DNA from: Streptomyces anulatus
GTDB taxonomy: Bacteria; Actinomycetota; Actinomycetes; Streptomycetales; Streptomycetaceae
Direction: 5' to 3'
DNA: 64,000 nucleotides
Assembly (NCBI RefSeq): GCF_000721175.1
Contig: NZ_JOEZ01000009.1
Location: 107,886-171,885 of the forward strand
A program made the translations under genes and the position numbers. The notes under the pieces were generated by a model, which saw only the letters and a list, made by a program, of their open reading frames with translations, was not told where the DNA came from and did no database searches. The stretch's first letter is position 1. Each line of letters starts with the position of its first letter. Below, one piece after another: positions 44,542-53,305 of this stretch.

Positions 44542-45903
44542 TCAGTGCTTGATGACCGTCGTCGCCGTGTGCTTCTTGATCTGCTCGGGCGTCAGATAGA
44601 CGTCCGTGTACTCGAAGTCCCGCAGCGTCGCCGGCTTGCGGGACTGGAACCCGGTCCGTACGAAGTCGTCACCGGCGACCGCGTTCAGCATCCAGTTCGT
44701 CATGACCCGGGTCTTGGCGACGTTCGTCCGCAGCGCCGACCAATGGTAGCCGCGCGCCACCGCCTGCGCGGGCAGCCCGTGCAGCTCGATGCCCAGCGGC
44801 TTGGACACGGCGTCCTTGCCGCCGAGGTCCACGACGAGCCCCAGATCCTTGTGCACGTAGTCCTTGAGCGGCTGGTGCCGCAGCGAGGCGATCAGGTTGT
44901 CGGCCAGCACACGGCCCTGACGCATCGCGTGCTGCGCGGTGGGCGGGCAGACCGCCCCGTCGCCCTTCGCCAGGTCGGGCACCGCGGCCGCGTCGCCGAG
45001 CGAGAACACCCCGTCCGAGCCCGGCAGTTTCAGCTGCGGGGTCACGGCGAGCCGGCCGCGTACCGTCTCCGCGCCGAGGGTGGCGATCAGGGGGCTGGCG
45101 GCCACTCCGGCGGTCCAGATCAGGGTCCGGCAGGGCAGCACCCGGCCGTCGGTGAACGTGACCTCCTCCGCCCCTGCCTCGGCGATGGAGACCCCGAGCG
45201 ACACCTCGATGTCCCGCTTGCGGAGCACCTCCAGAGCGGCCTGTCCCAGCTTGTCACCCAGCTCCGGCATCAGCCTGGGCGCGATGTCGATCAGATGCCA
45301 CTTGATCAGCCTCGGGTCCAGCCGCGGATAGTGCCGGACCGCGTTGGTGGTCAGGCGCTGGAGACAGGCGGCCGTCTCGGTGCCCGCGTATCCGCCGCCG
45401 ACCACCACGAACCGGAGCCGGGAGGCCCGCTCCGCCTCGTCGTGACTGGCGTCCGCCAGATCCAGCTGGGCGATGACGTGGTCGCGGACGTACGCGGCCT
45501 CGGCCAGCGTCTTCATCCCCCGGGCGTGGTCCAGCAGCCCGGGGATGTCGAAGGTCCGGGTGACGCTGCCCGCCGCCAGCACGATGTAGTCGTACGGCTC
45601 GTTCACGATCTCGTCGGTGATCTTCCGGATCACACAGACCTTCGCCTGGGTGTCCACGCCGATCGCCCCGCCCGGCACGATCCTGGTCCGGTGGCGGCGG
45701 CTGCGGCGCAGCGACACCGCGACGGACTGAGGCGTGAGCACACCCGAGGCCACCTGGGGGAGCAGCGGCAGATACAGCTGGTAGGAGAACGGTGTGACGA
45801 GCGTGATCAGGGCCTCTCCCGGAGCGAGCCTGCGCTCCAGGCGGCGTACGCACTCGACGCCTGCGAAGCCGGCGCCGACGACGAGAATCCTGGGTGGTGC
45901 CAC
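44542..45903 (-). CDS. ndh: Type II NADH dehydrogenase
   Basis: 453 aa from GTG 45903 (gaaggga about 10 bases upstream). FAD site VVGAGFAGVECVRRLE, NADH site VVVGGGYAGTETAA, IWTAGVAASPL and LGDAAAVPD. It oxidises NADH to a quinone without pumping. The frame up to 45966 adds only MKPGIRGRR-type sequence. Confidence 0.92.
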   Translation of the reverse strand: MAPPRILVVGAGFAGVECVRRLERRLAPGEALITLVTPFSYQLYLPLLPQVASGVLTPQSVAVSLRRSRRHRTRIVPGGAIGVDTQAKVCVIRKITDEIVNEPYDYIVLAAGSVTRTFDIPGLLDHARGMKTLAEAAYVRDHVIAQLDLADASHDEAERASRLRFVVVGGGYAGTETAACLQRLTTNAVRHYPRLDPRLIKWHLIDIAPRLMPELGDKLGQAALEVLRKRDIEVSLGVSIAEAGAEEVTFTDGRVLPCRTLIWTAGVAASPLIATLGAETVRGRLAVTPQLKLPGSDGVFSLGDAAAVPDLAKGDGAVCPPTAQHAMRQGRVLADNLIASLRHQPLKDYVHKDLGLVVDLGGKDAVSKPLGIELHGLPAQAVARGYHWSALRTNVAKTRVMTNWMLNAVAGDDFVRTGFQSRKPATLRDFEYTDVYLTPEQIKKHTATTVIKH

Positions 45904-46158
45904 GGTCTGCGTCCCTTCTCGGGCTTGCGTGTTCTGCGCTCGCCTGCCCCGTATGCCGGGTTTCACCTCTCATCCTCACCGGACGCCCCGGCATCCGCCT
46001 CCTGACAGCGGTGAAAGGGGGGCCCGGCTCACAGCGGCGGGGCGAGGACGCACCGCGACTTTCCGAAGGCGCTCGTCACCGGGATGCGCCCGGTTCCCGC
46101 CCTCTCCGCCCCATGGAGCAACGGGAGTTCGGCCGCCGCCCCGTGCGAGGATGCTGCG

Positions 46159-47928
46159 GTGACCCCATCGCCCTCCTCGCCCGTGGCCGACGACTCCCCC
46201 AAGGGCGACGACCCGCCCCGCGACCGGGGCCTGGGCCCCCGCGCCGCTGCGGTCCTCGTGTTCGGGTCTTCGGCCGCGGTCCTGGTGGTCGAGATCGTCG
46301 CCCTGCGGCTGCTGGCCCCGTACCTCGGCCTCACCCTGGAAACCAGCACGATGGTGATCGGCGTCGCCCTCACCGCCATCGCGCTGGGCTCCTGGCTGGG
46401 CGGGCGCATCGCGGACCAGGTCGATCCGCACCGGCTCATCGGCCCGGCGCTCGGGGTGTCGGGCGTGGTCGTCGCGCTCACCCCGCTGCTGCTGCGTACC
46501 ACCGCCGAGTGGTCTCCGGCGCTGCTCCTGCTGGTCGCGTCGGCGACGCTCCTGGTGCCCGGCGCACTGCTCTCCGCGGTGACCCCGTTCGTGACGAAGC
46601 TGCGGCTCACCAGCCTCGCCGAGACCGGGACGGTCGTCGGGCGGCTGTCGGGCGTGGGCACCTTCGGCGCCATCGTCGGCACCGTCCTCACCGGATTCGT
46701 CCTGGTCTCGCGGCTGCCCGTCAGCTCCATCCTGATCGGCCTCGGAACGCTGCTGGTGATCGGCGCCGCGCTGGTCGGATGGCGGGCCCGGCGTTGGCGG
46801 CGCGCCTCGGCCGTGGCGCTCGCCACCGTCGTGGCAGCCTCCCTCGCCACCGCGTTCGCCCCCGGCGGCTGCGACGCGGAGACCCGCTACCACTGCGCCC
46901 AGGTCGTCGCGGACCCCGACCGCGCAAGCGGCCGCACGCTCGTCCTGGACGGCCTGAGCCACTCCTACGTCGACGTCGAGGACCCGGCGCATCTGAAGTT
47001 CGCGTACGTCCGCGCCATCGCCTCCGTGGTCGACACCGCCTTCCCCGAGGGCGCACCGCTGACCGCCCACCACATCGGGGGCGGCGGCCTCACCTTCCCC
47101 CGCTACCTCGCGGACGCACGCCCCGGGACCCGCAGCGTCGTCTCCGAGATCGACGGCGGAGTCGTCCGCATCGACCGCGAACGGTTCGGCCTGGGACCGT
47201 CGGCCGCGACCGGTGTCGACGTGCGGGTGGAGGACGGCCGGCTGGGCCTGCGGCAGCTGGCGGCGGGCAGCCACGACCTGGTCGTCGGCGACGCCTTCGG
47301 GGGCGTCAGCGTGCCGTGGCACCTGACGACGTCACAGGCGCTGGGCGACGTACGCCGGGCGCTCGACGAGGACGGCCTGTACGTCGCCAACCTCATCGAC
47401 CACGGGAAGCTGGCCTTCGCCCGCGCCGAGGTCGCCACCCTCGCCGAGACCTTCGAGCACGTCGCCCTCCTCGGGAAGCCCGCGGACATCGGGCTGGAGA
47501 CGACCGCGTCCTCCGTGGGCGGCAACCTGGTGGTGGTCGCCTCCCGCCGGCCGGTCGACGCCCCCGCGATCCAGGAAGCCCTGGACGCCCGGGACGTCGG
47601 CTGGAGGATCACCACCGGCGGCGACCTCGCCACCTGGACCGGGAACGCCCCGATCCTCACCGACGACCACGCGCCCGTCGACCAGCTCCTCCAGCCCGGC
47701 CCCACCCGGACGGCCCGGCGATCCCCGGGCCGTCCGCCGAGTGTCTCACCCGTGCCAGGACCGCCACAGCGACGCGTACGCGCCGTCCGCCGCCACCAGC
47801 TCGTCATGGCCGCCCAGCTCGCTGATCCGGCCGTCCTCCACGACCGCGATCACGTCCGCGTCGTGCGCGGTGTGCAGCCGGTGCGCGATCGCCACGACCG
47901 TGCGGCCCTCCAGCACCCGGGCGAGTGA
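46159..47928 (+). CDS. Spermidine-synthase-like membrane protein, extended C-terminus
   Basis: 589 aa from GTG 46159. Several N-terminal transmembrane segments (about 35-250, GLTLETSTMVIGVALTAIALG) are fused to a methyltransferase/spermidine-synthase-like domain (HHIGGGGLTFPRYLAD, SEIDGGVVRIDRE). Homologues end soon after the DDHAPVDQLL motif. Here the frame continues ~70 codons through a terminator hairpin and 183 bases antisense to the ABC gene. The natural stop seems lost, so the tail is probably not functional. Confidence 0.85.
   Translation: MTPSPSSPVADDSPKGDDPPRDRGLGPRAAAVLVFGSSAAVLVVEIVALRLLAPYLGLTLETSTMVIGVALTAIALGSWLGGRIADQVDPHRLIGPALGVSGVVVALTPLLLRTTAEWSPALLLLVASATLLVPGALLSAVTPFVTKLRLTSLAETGTVVGRLSGVGTFGAIVGTVLTGFVLVSRLPVSSILIGLGTLLVIGAALVGWRARRWRRASAVALATVVAASLATAFAPGGCDAETRYHCAQVVADPDRASGRTLVLDGLSHSYVDVEDPAHLKFAYVRAIASVVDTAFPEGAPLTAHHIGGGGLTFPRYLADARPGTRSVVSEIDGGVVRIDRERFGLGPSAATGVDVRVEDGRLGLRQLAAGSHDLVVGDAFGGVSVPWHLTTSQALGDVRRALDEDGLYVANLIDHGKLAFARAEVATLAETFEHVALLGKPADIGLETTASSVGGNLVVVASRRPVDAPAIQEALDARDVGWRITTGGDLATWTGNAPILTDDHAPVDQLLQPGPTRTARRSPGRPPSVSPVPGPPQRRVRAVRRHQLVMAAQLADPAVLHDRDHVRVVRGVQPVRDRHDRAALQHPGE
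47707..47736. terminator. Bidirectional terminator between the spermidine-synthase-like gene and the ABC operon
   Basis: 12-bp perfect arms (47707-47718, 47725-47736) around a 6-base loop, 10 bases past the ABC gene stop at 47746. It lies inside the extended frame of the + strand gene. Confidence 0.85.
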
Positions 47929-49527
47929 ACGCTCCAGGTGGCGGGCGGCCCGCGGGTCCAGCAGCGAGGTCGCCTCGTCCAGGACCAGCGTGTGCGGATC
48001 GGCCAGCACGAGACGGGCCAGCGCGATCTGCTGGGCCTGCGCCGGGGTCAGCGCGAACCCGCCGGAGCCGACCTCGGTGTCCAGCCCCGTCTCCAGGGCC
48101 TTCGCCCAGCCGTCCGCGTCGACCGCGGCCAGCGACGCCCACAGCTCGGCGTCCGTCGCCCCGTCGCGGGCCAGCAGCAGGTTGTCCCGGAGCGAACCGA
48201 CGAAGACGTGGTGCTCCTGGTTGACCAGGGCCACGTGCTCACGGACCCGTTCCGCCGTCATCCGCGACAGCTCCGCCCCGCCGAGCGTCACCTCACCGGT
48301 ACGCGGGGCGTAGATCCCCGCCAGCAGGCGGCCCAGCGTCGACTTACCCGCGCCGGAGGGGCCGACCAGGGCGAGCCGGGTGCCCGGGGCCACGTCGAGC
48401 GACACCTGGTGCAGGACGTCGACGCCTTCCCGGTATCCGAAACGGACCTCGTCCGCCCGCACGTCCCGGCCGTCCGGACCGACCCCGGCGTCGCCCGCGT
48501 CCGGCTCGATCTCCCGGACGCCGACCAGCCGGGCCAGCGACACCTGGGCCACCTGGAGCTCGTCGTACCAGCGCAGGATCAGACCGATCGGGTCGACCAT
48601 CATCTGGGCCAGCAGCGCACCCGTCGTCAGCTGCCCGACCGTGATCCAGCCCTCCAGCACGAACCAGCCGCCGAGCAGCAGGACCGCGCCGAGGATCGTC
48701 ACGTACGTCGCGTTGATGACCGGGAACAGCACCGAGCGCAGGAACAGCGTGTACCGTTCCCAGGCCGTCCACTGAGTGATCCGCCGGTCCGACAGCGCCA
48801 CCCGGCGGCCGCCGAGGCGGTGCGCCTCCACGGTCCGCCCGGCGTCCACGGTCTCCGCGAGCATCGCGGCGACGGCGGCGTAACCTGCGGCCTCCGAGCG
48901 GTACGCCGAGGGGGCCCGGCGGAAGTACCAGCGGCAGCCCACGATCAGCACCGGCAGCGCGACCAGCACGGCCAGCGCCAGCGGGGGAGCGGTCACCGTC
49001 ATCGCGCCGAGCAGCAGCCCGGCCCACACGATGCCGATCGCCAGCTGCGGCACCGCCTCACGCATCGCGTTCGCCAGCCGGTCGATGTCCGTGGTGATCC
49101 GGGACAGCAGATCGCCGGTCCCGGCCCGCTCCAGAACACCGGGCGGCAGCCCGACGGACCGTACGAGGAAGTCCTCACGCAGGTCCGCGAGCATCTCCTC
49201 GCCCAGCATCGCCCCGCGCAGCCGCATGCTGCGGGTGAACAGGGTCTGGACGACCAGCGCGACCGCGAAGATCGCGGCGGTGCGCTCCAGATGCAGGTCG
49301 GTGACGCCGTTCGATAGGTCCTCGACCAGTCCGCCCAGCAGATAGGGGCCGGTGATCGAGGCGATCACCGCCACCGCGTTGACCGCGATCAGGACGACGA
49401 ACGCCCTGCGGTGCCGGCGGAGGAGGCTCCGTACGTAACTCCGCACGGTCGTCGGCGTGCCCACGGGCAGTGTCGTCGCCGACTCCGGGGCCGCGGGGTC
49501 GTACGCCGGGGGTGCGACGCCGATCAC
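47746..49527 (-). CDS. ABC exporter subunit with intact Walker A and degenerate signature
   Basis: 593 aa. Six-helix transmembrane domain (about 25-330), then the nucleotide-binding domain: Walker A GPSGAGKST, Q-loop VNQEHH, signature LTPAQ instead of LSGGQ, Walker B LVLDEAT with the catalytic Glu and H-loop AIAHR. It pairs with the following gene in a heterodimer (4-base ATGA overlap) in which one ATPase site is consensus and one degenerate. Substrate unknown. Confidence 0.93.
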   Translation of the reverse strand: MIGVAPPAYDPAAPESATTLPVGTPTTVRSYVRSLLRRHRRAFVVLIAVNAVAVIASITGPYLLGGLVEDLSNGVTDLHLERTAAIFAVALVVQTLFTRSMRLRGAMLGEEMLADLREDFLVRSVGLPPGVLERAGTGDLLSRITTDIDRLANAMREAVPQLAIGIVWAGLLLGAMTVTAPPLALAVLVALPVLIVGCRWYFRRAPSAYRSEAAGYAAVAAMLAETVDAGRTVEAHRLGGRRVALSDRRITQWTAWERYTLFLRSVLFPVINATYVTILGAVLLLGGWFVLEGWITVGQLTTGALLAQMMVDPIGLILRWYDELQVAQVSLARLVGVREIEPDAGDAGVGPDGRDVRADEVRFGYREGVDVLHQVSLDVAPGTRLALVGPSGAGKSTLGRLLAGIYAPRTGEVTLGGAELSRMTAERVREHVALVNQEHHVFVGSLRDNLLLARDGATDAELWASLAAVDADGWAKALETGLDTEVGSGGFALTPAQAQQIALARLVLADPHTLVLDEATSLLDPRAARHLERSLARVLEGRTVVAIAHRLHTAHDADVIAVVEDGRISELGGHDELVAADGAYASLWRSWHG

Positions 49528-51377
49528 GCCCTCTCCTCGATTTCCTGGATGCTCTTCATGGCGGGGACCGCTTCGATGCCGGCTGTCGCGTCCGGTACGG
49601 ACGCCGCCGCCTCGTCGTCGGTCTCCCGGGTGACGACCGCCCGGTAGCGCGGTTCGGTGCGCAGCAGGTCGCGGTGGCTCCCCACAGCGACCACGGTGCC
49701 CTCGTGGACGAGGACCACCCGGTCGGCGACGTCGAGCAGCAGCGGGGACGAGGCGAACGCCACCGTCGTACGCCCCCGGCGCAGCTTCGCGATGCCGGCG
49801 GCGACCCGCGCCTCGGTGTGCGAGTCGACCGCCGAGGTCGGCTCGTCCAGCACCAGCGCCTCCGGGTCGGTGACCAGCGACCGGGCCAGCGCGAGGCGCT
49901 GGCGCTGACCGCCGGACAGGGACCGGCCGCGCTCGGTGATCCGGGTCCGCATCGGGTCCCCGTCGTCGTCGGGGGAGGCCTGCGCCAGGGCGCTCAGCAC
50001 GTCACCGCACTGGGCCGCCTCCAACGCCGCCTCCGCGGTGACCAGGCCGGACGACGGTACGTCCAGCAGCTCCTGGAGCGTGCCGGACAGCAGTACCGGG
50101 TCCTTGTCCTGGACCAGCACCGCGGCCCGTGCGGCGTCCAGCGGGATCTCATCCAGGGCGACCGCGCCGAGCAGAACCGAAGGAACCCTCGCCGAAGCCT
50201 CCTCGTCCCAGTCCCCCTCGCCGGTCTCCGCGTGCCCGCCGAGCCGTTCGGCCAGCCGGCCCGCCTCGTCCGGGTCGCCGCAGACGACGGCGGTGAACTG
50301 CCCCTGCGGGGCCATCAGGCCGGTCGCCGGGTCGTACAGATCACCGGAGGGCGTCACCCCCTCGACGGTGGCCTCACGTGCACTGCGGCGCAGCGACAGC
50401 ACCCGCACCGCCCGCTGGGCGGAGGGCCGCGAGAAGGAGTAGGCCATCGCGATCTCCTCGAAGTGACGGAGAGGGAACAGCATCAGGGTGGCCGCGCTGT
50501 AGACGGTGACGAGCTGGCCGACGTCGATGCGGCCGTCCCGGGCCAGCGTCGCCCCGTACCAGACCAGGGAGATCAGCAGGATCCCCGGCAGCAGCACCTG
50601 CACCGCCGAGATCAGCGCCCACATCCTGGCGCTGCGCACGGCCGCCCGGCGCACCTCCTGGGAGGCGCGGCGATAGCGGCCGAGGAACAGCTCCTCGCCG
50701 CCGATGCCGCGCAGCACGCGCAGTCCGGCGACCGTGTCCGAGGCCAGCTCGGTGGCCTTCCCGGCCTTCTCGCGCTGCTCGTCGGCGCGCCGCGTGGCGC
50801 GCGGCAGCAACGGCAGCACGGCCAGGGCGAGCACCGGCATGGCGAGCGCCACCATCACACCGAGGGACGGGAGGTAGAAGGCCAGCCCCACGCAGATCAC
50901 CACGAGGGCGGTGGCGGCCGCCGCGAAGCGGGAGAGCGCCTCGACGAACCAGCCGATCTTCTCCACGTCGCCGGTCGACACGGCGACGACCTCACCGGCC
51001 GCGACCCGGCGCGTCAGCGCCGAGCCCAGCTCGGCGGTCTTGCGGGCGAGCAGCTGCTGGACCCGGGCGGCGGCGGTGATCCAGTTGGTCACCGCGGTCC
51101 GGTGGAGCATGGTGTCGCCGACGGCGATCAGGATGCCGAGCGCCACGATGAGGCCGCCGGCCAGGGCGAGCCGCCCCCCGGAGCGGTCGATGACGGCCTG
51201 CACGGCGAGACCCACGGTGACCGGGAGACCGGCGATGCCCAGCTGGTGCAGCAGCCCCCAGGAGAGGGCCTTCAGCTGGCCCGCGAGCTGATTGCGCCCG
51301 AGCCAGTAGAGGAACCGGGGGCCCGAACGGACATCGGGGTCGCCGGGATCCGAATACGGAAGGTCGCGAATCTGCAT
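49524..51377 (-). CDS. ABC exporter subunit with degenerate Walker A and intact signature
   Basis: 617 aa, six-helix transmembrane domain about 30-330. The nucleotide-binding domain lacks Walker A (CGDPDEAGRLAE instead of GxxGxGKS) and its H-loop His (AFASSPLLL). It keeps LSGGQRQR and Walker B VLDEPTS. This is the non-hydrolysing half of a heterodimeric exporter; its LSGGQ completes the active site formed with the partner's GKS. ATG 51377. Confidence 0.93.
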   Translation of the reverse strand: MQIRDLPYSDPGDPDVRSGPRFLYWLGRNQLAGQLKALSWGLLHQLGIAGLPVTVGLAVQAVIDRSGGRLALAGGLIVALGILIAVGDTMLHRTAVTNWITAAARVQQLLARKTAELGSALTRRVAAGEVVAVSTGDVEKIGWFVEALSRFAAAATALVVICVGLAFYLPSLGVMVALAMPVLALAVLPLLPRATRRADEQREKAGKATELASDTVAGLRVLRGIGGEELFLGRYRRASQEVRRAAVRSARMWALISAVQVLLPGILLISLVWYGATLARDGRIDVGQLVTVYSAATLMLFPLRHFEEIAMAYSFSRPSAQRAVRVLSLRRSAREATVEGVTPSGDLYDPATGLMAPQGQFTAVVCGDPDEAGRLAERLGGHAETGEGDWDEEASARVPSVLLGAVALDEIPLDAARAAVLVQDKDPVLLSGTLQELLDVPSSGLVTAEAALEAAQCGDVLSALAQASPDDDGDPMRTRITERGRSLSGGQRQRLALARSLVTDPEALVLDEPTSAVDSHTEARVAAGIAKLRRGRTTVAFASSPLLLDVADRVVLVHEGTVVAVGSHRDLLRTEPRYRAVVTRETDDEAAASVPDATAGIEAVPAMKSIQEIEERA

Positions 51378-51534
51378 GACGTCCCAGGGCTCGTGAAACG
51401 GAGATCCGGACGGATCTCGAAGAACGGGGTGACGTGCAAGGTTCCCTGTTCGTCCCGTTCCGGGGCAACCGGTTTTCCGGTGCTCCGCCGCCCTGCGGGG
51501 TCCCGGGCCCGGTCGGCCCGGGCCCCTGGGAACG

Positions 51535-53019
51535 TCACTCCGCGGGCTTCTCGGAGTCCACGCCGGACCGGGCCTTCTTCCACTCGCCCCGGGTGAAGTC
51601 CGGGATCGGCAGCGGCGCGCCCTTGGCCTTGATGGAAAGATGGCTCAGCGGTACGGGGGCGGTCCAGGTCGCCGCGTCGTACACGTCGAAGTCGGGGACC
51701 AGGCCGAGCCGCATGCACTGCATCAGCCGGAAGACCATCATGTAGTCCATGCCGCCGTGGCCGCCCGGCGGGTTCGCGTGCTCCTTCCACAGCCAGTGGT
51801 CCCATTCGGCGTACTTCTTGAAGTCGTCCCACTGGTGGTTCGTGTTCGTGGGCTCCAGGTAGATCCGCTCCGGGTAGTCCTCGAAGACGCCCCGCGTACC
51901 GCCGAGGCTGTTGATACGGGAGTACGGGTGCGGCGTCGACACGTCGTGCTCCAGCCGGATCACCCGGCCCTTGGCCGTCTGCACGAGGCTGATCGTCCGG
52001 TCGGCCCCGATGTACGACTCCTTCCAGCTGGGGTCGCCGGGCGGCACGTGCTCCTCGCGGTACTCGGCGAGCCCCAGGGCAGGCGTGCCGATGCTCGTGA
52101 TGCTCACGGCACGGTCGCCCCGGTTGACGTCCATGTAGTTGGCGACCGGACCGAACCCGTGGTTGGGGTAGAGGTCCCCGCGCAGCCGGGTGTGCCACAG
52201 CCGCCGCCACGGGCCCTCGTAGTAGTCGGGGTCGAACATCAGCCCGCGCAGATCGTGGTTGTAGGCCCCCGCCCCGTGCAGCAGATCGCCGAAGAGACCC
52301 GCGTGCGCCATGCGCAGCACCCGCATCTCGTTCCTGCCGTAACAGCAGTTCTCCAACTGCATGCAGTGGCGCCGGGTCCGCTCGGAGAGGTCCACCAGCT
52401 GCCAGAGCTCTTCCAGCCGCATGGCGATCGGGCACTCCACGCCGACGTGCTTCCCGTTCAGCATCGCCGCCTTCGCCATCGGGAAGTGCAGCTCCCAAGG
52501 CGTCGCCACATAGACGAAGTCGATGTCGCCGCGCTTGCAGAGGTTCTCGTAGTCGTCCTCGCCCTTGGCGTAGACGGTGGGGGCGGGCTGACCGGCGGCC
52601 GTCACCTTCGCGGCGGCCTTCTCCGCCTTGTCCCGGACCGGGTCGCAGACCGCCTTCACCTGGACGCCCGGGACGGCGAGGAAGAGGTCGACCATGCTGC
52701 CGCCCCGGTTGCCGAGGCCCACGATGCCGACCCGGACCGTGGAGCGCCCCTCGAAGCGGACGCCCGCCATCGTGCGTCCCTGCCGGGCGGGAGCGGCGGC
52801 GACCGCCTCTGCGGCGGTGACGGCTTCCGGGGCGGCTGCCTCGGCCGCCGACGCGGTCCCCCCGCTCAGTGCGCCGAGGCCGAGTCCGGCGCCGGCCACG
52901 CCCGCCGTGGTCCACAGCACCGAGCGGCGACTGGGGTCCTGCCGGGCCGACTCGTCGGCCGCGCCGCTGTGCGGGGGTATGTTCTGCGGTTCCGGTGCGG
53001 GCCGGGCGTCGTCGTTCAT
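51535..53019 (-). CDS. Secreted GH109-type Gfo/Idh/MocA glycosidase
   Basis: 494 aa. A twin-arginine signal peptide ([18 protein letters not shown] ... ASAAEA, residues 28-62). NAD-binding [12 protein letters not shown], and the GH109 segments [28 protein letters not shown] and [13 protein letters not shown]109 enzymes remove alpha-N-acetylgalactosamine by an NAD-dependent redox mechanism. ATG 53019 follows ggaggctcg. Confidence 0.9.
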   Translation of the reverse strand: MNDDARPAPEPQNIPPHSGAADESARQDPSRRSVLWTTAGVAGAGLGLGALSGGTASAAEAAAPEAVTAAEAVAAAPARQGRTMAGVRFEGRSTVRVGIVGLGNRGGSMVDLFLAVPGVQVKAVCDPVRDKAEKAAAKVTAAGQPAPTVYAKGEDDYENLCKRGDIDFVYVATPWELHFPMAKAAMLNGKHVGVECPIAMRLEELWQLVDLSERTRRHCMQLENCCYGRNEMRVLRMAHAGLFGDLLHGAGAYNHDLRGLMFDPDYYEGPWRRLWHTRLRGDLYPNHGFGPVANYMDVNRGDRAVSITSIGTPALGLAEYREEHVPPGDPSWKESYIGADRTISLVQTAKGRVIRLEHDVSTPHPYSRINSLGGTRGVFEDYPERIYLEPTNTNHQWDDFKKYAEWDHWLWKEHANPPGGHGGMDYMMVFRLMQCMRLGLVPDFDVYDAATWTAPVPLSHLSIKAKGAPLPIPDFTRGEWKKARSGVDSEKPAE

Positions 53020-53152
53020 CGAGCCTCCAGGTGGGGTTGGGGGTTCAGACGGTGCGCGAGCGCGTCCGGTCCCCGTACGGCTGGCGAGCGGGGGGGACCG
53101 GGTCTCGGTAAGGACCCTGGAGGGTGAGGCTGATGATGCGCAAGGGAGGTAT

Positions 53153-53186
53153 TTGGACTCTCGTCCTCAAACCTTGGACTTTCGTC
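53153..53186. promoter_or_regulatory. Paired direct repeat upstream of the GH109 gene
   Basis: TTGGACTCTCGTC (53153-53165) and TTGGACTTTCGTC (53174-53186) differ at one base and are spaced 21 bases, two helical turns. They lie 135-165 bases before the start codon and suit an operator or activator site for a sugar-responsive regulator. Confidence 0.6.
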
Positions 53187-53199
53187 ACGGCGTGCGAAA

Positions 53200-53226
53200 G
53201 CCCCAACTGGTGCAACCAGTTGGGGC
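53200..53226 (-). terminator. Terminator hairpin after the lactate-dehydrogenase-like gene
   Basis: 12-bp perfect arms (53200-53211, 53215-53226) with loop gca, 80 bases beyond the gene stop at 53306. Confidence 0.85.
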
Positions 53227-53305
53227 CTCGGAACGCTCAGTTGTGCACGCTTTTCAGGTGCTCGGCGGGGAGGAGGTCGGGGTGTTCACGCCTGCCGTCA
53301 GAGGC

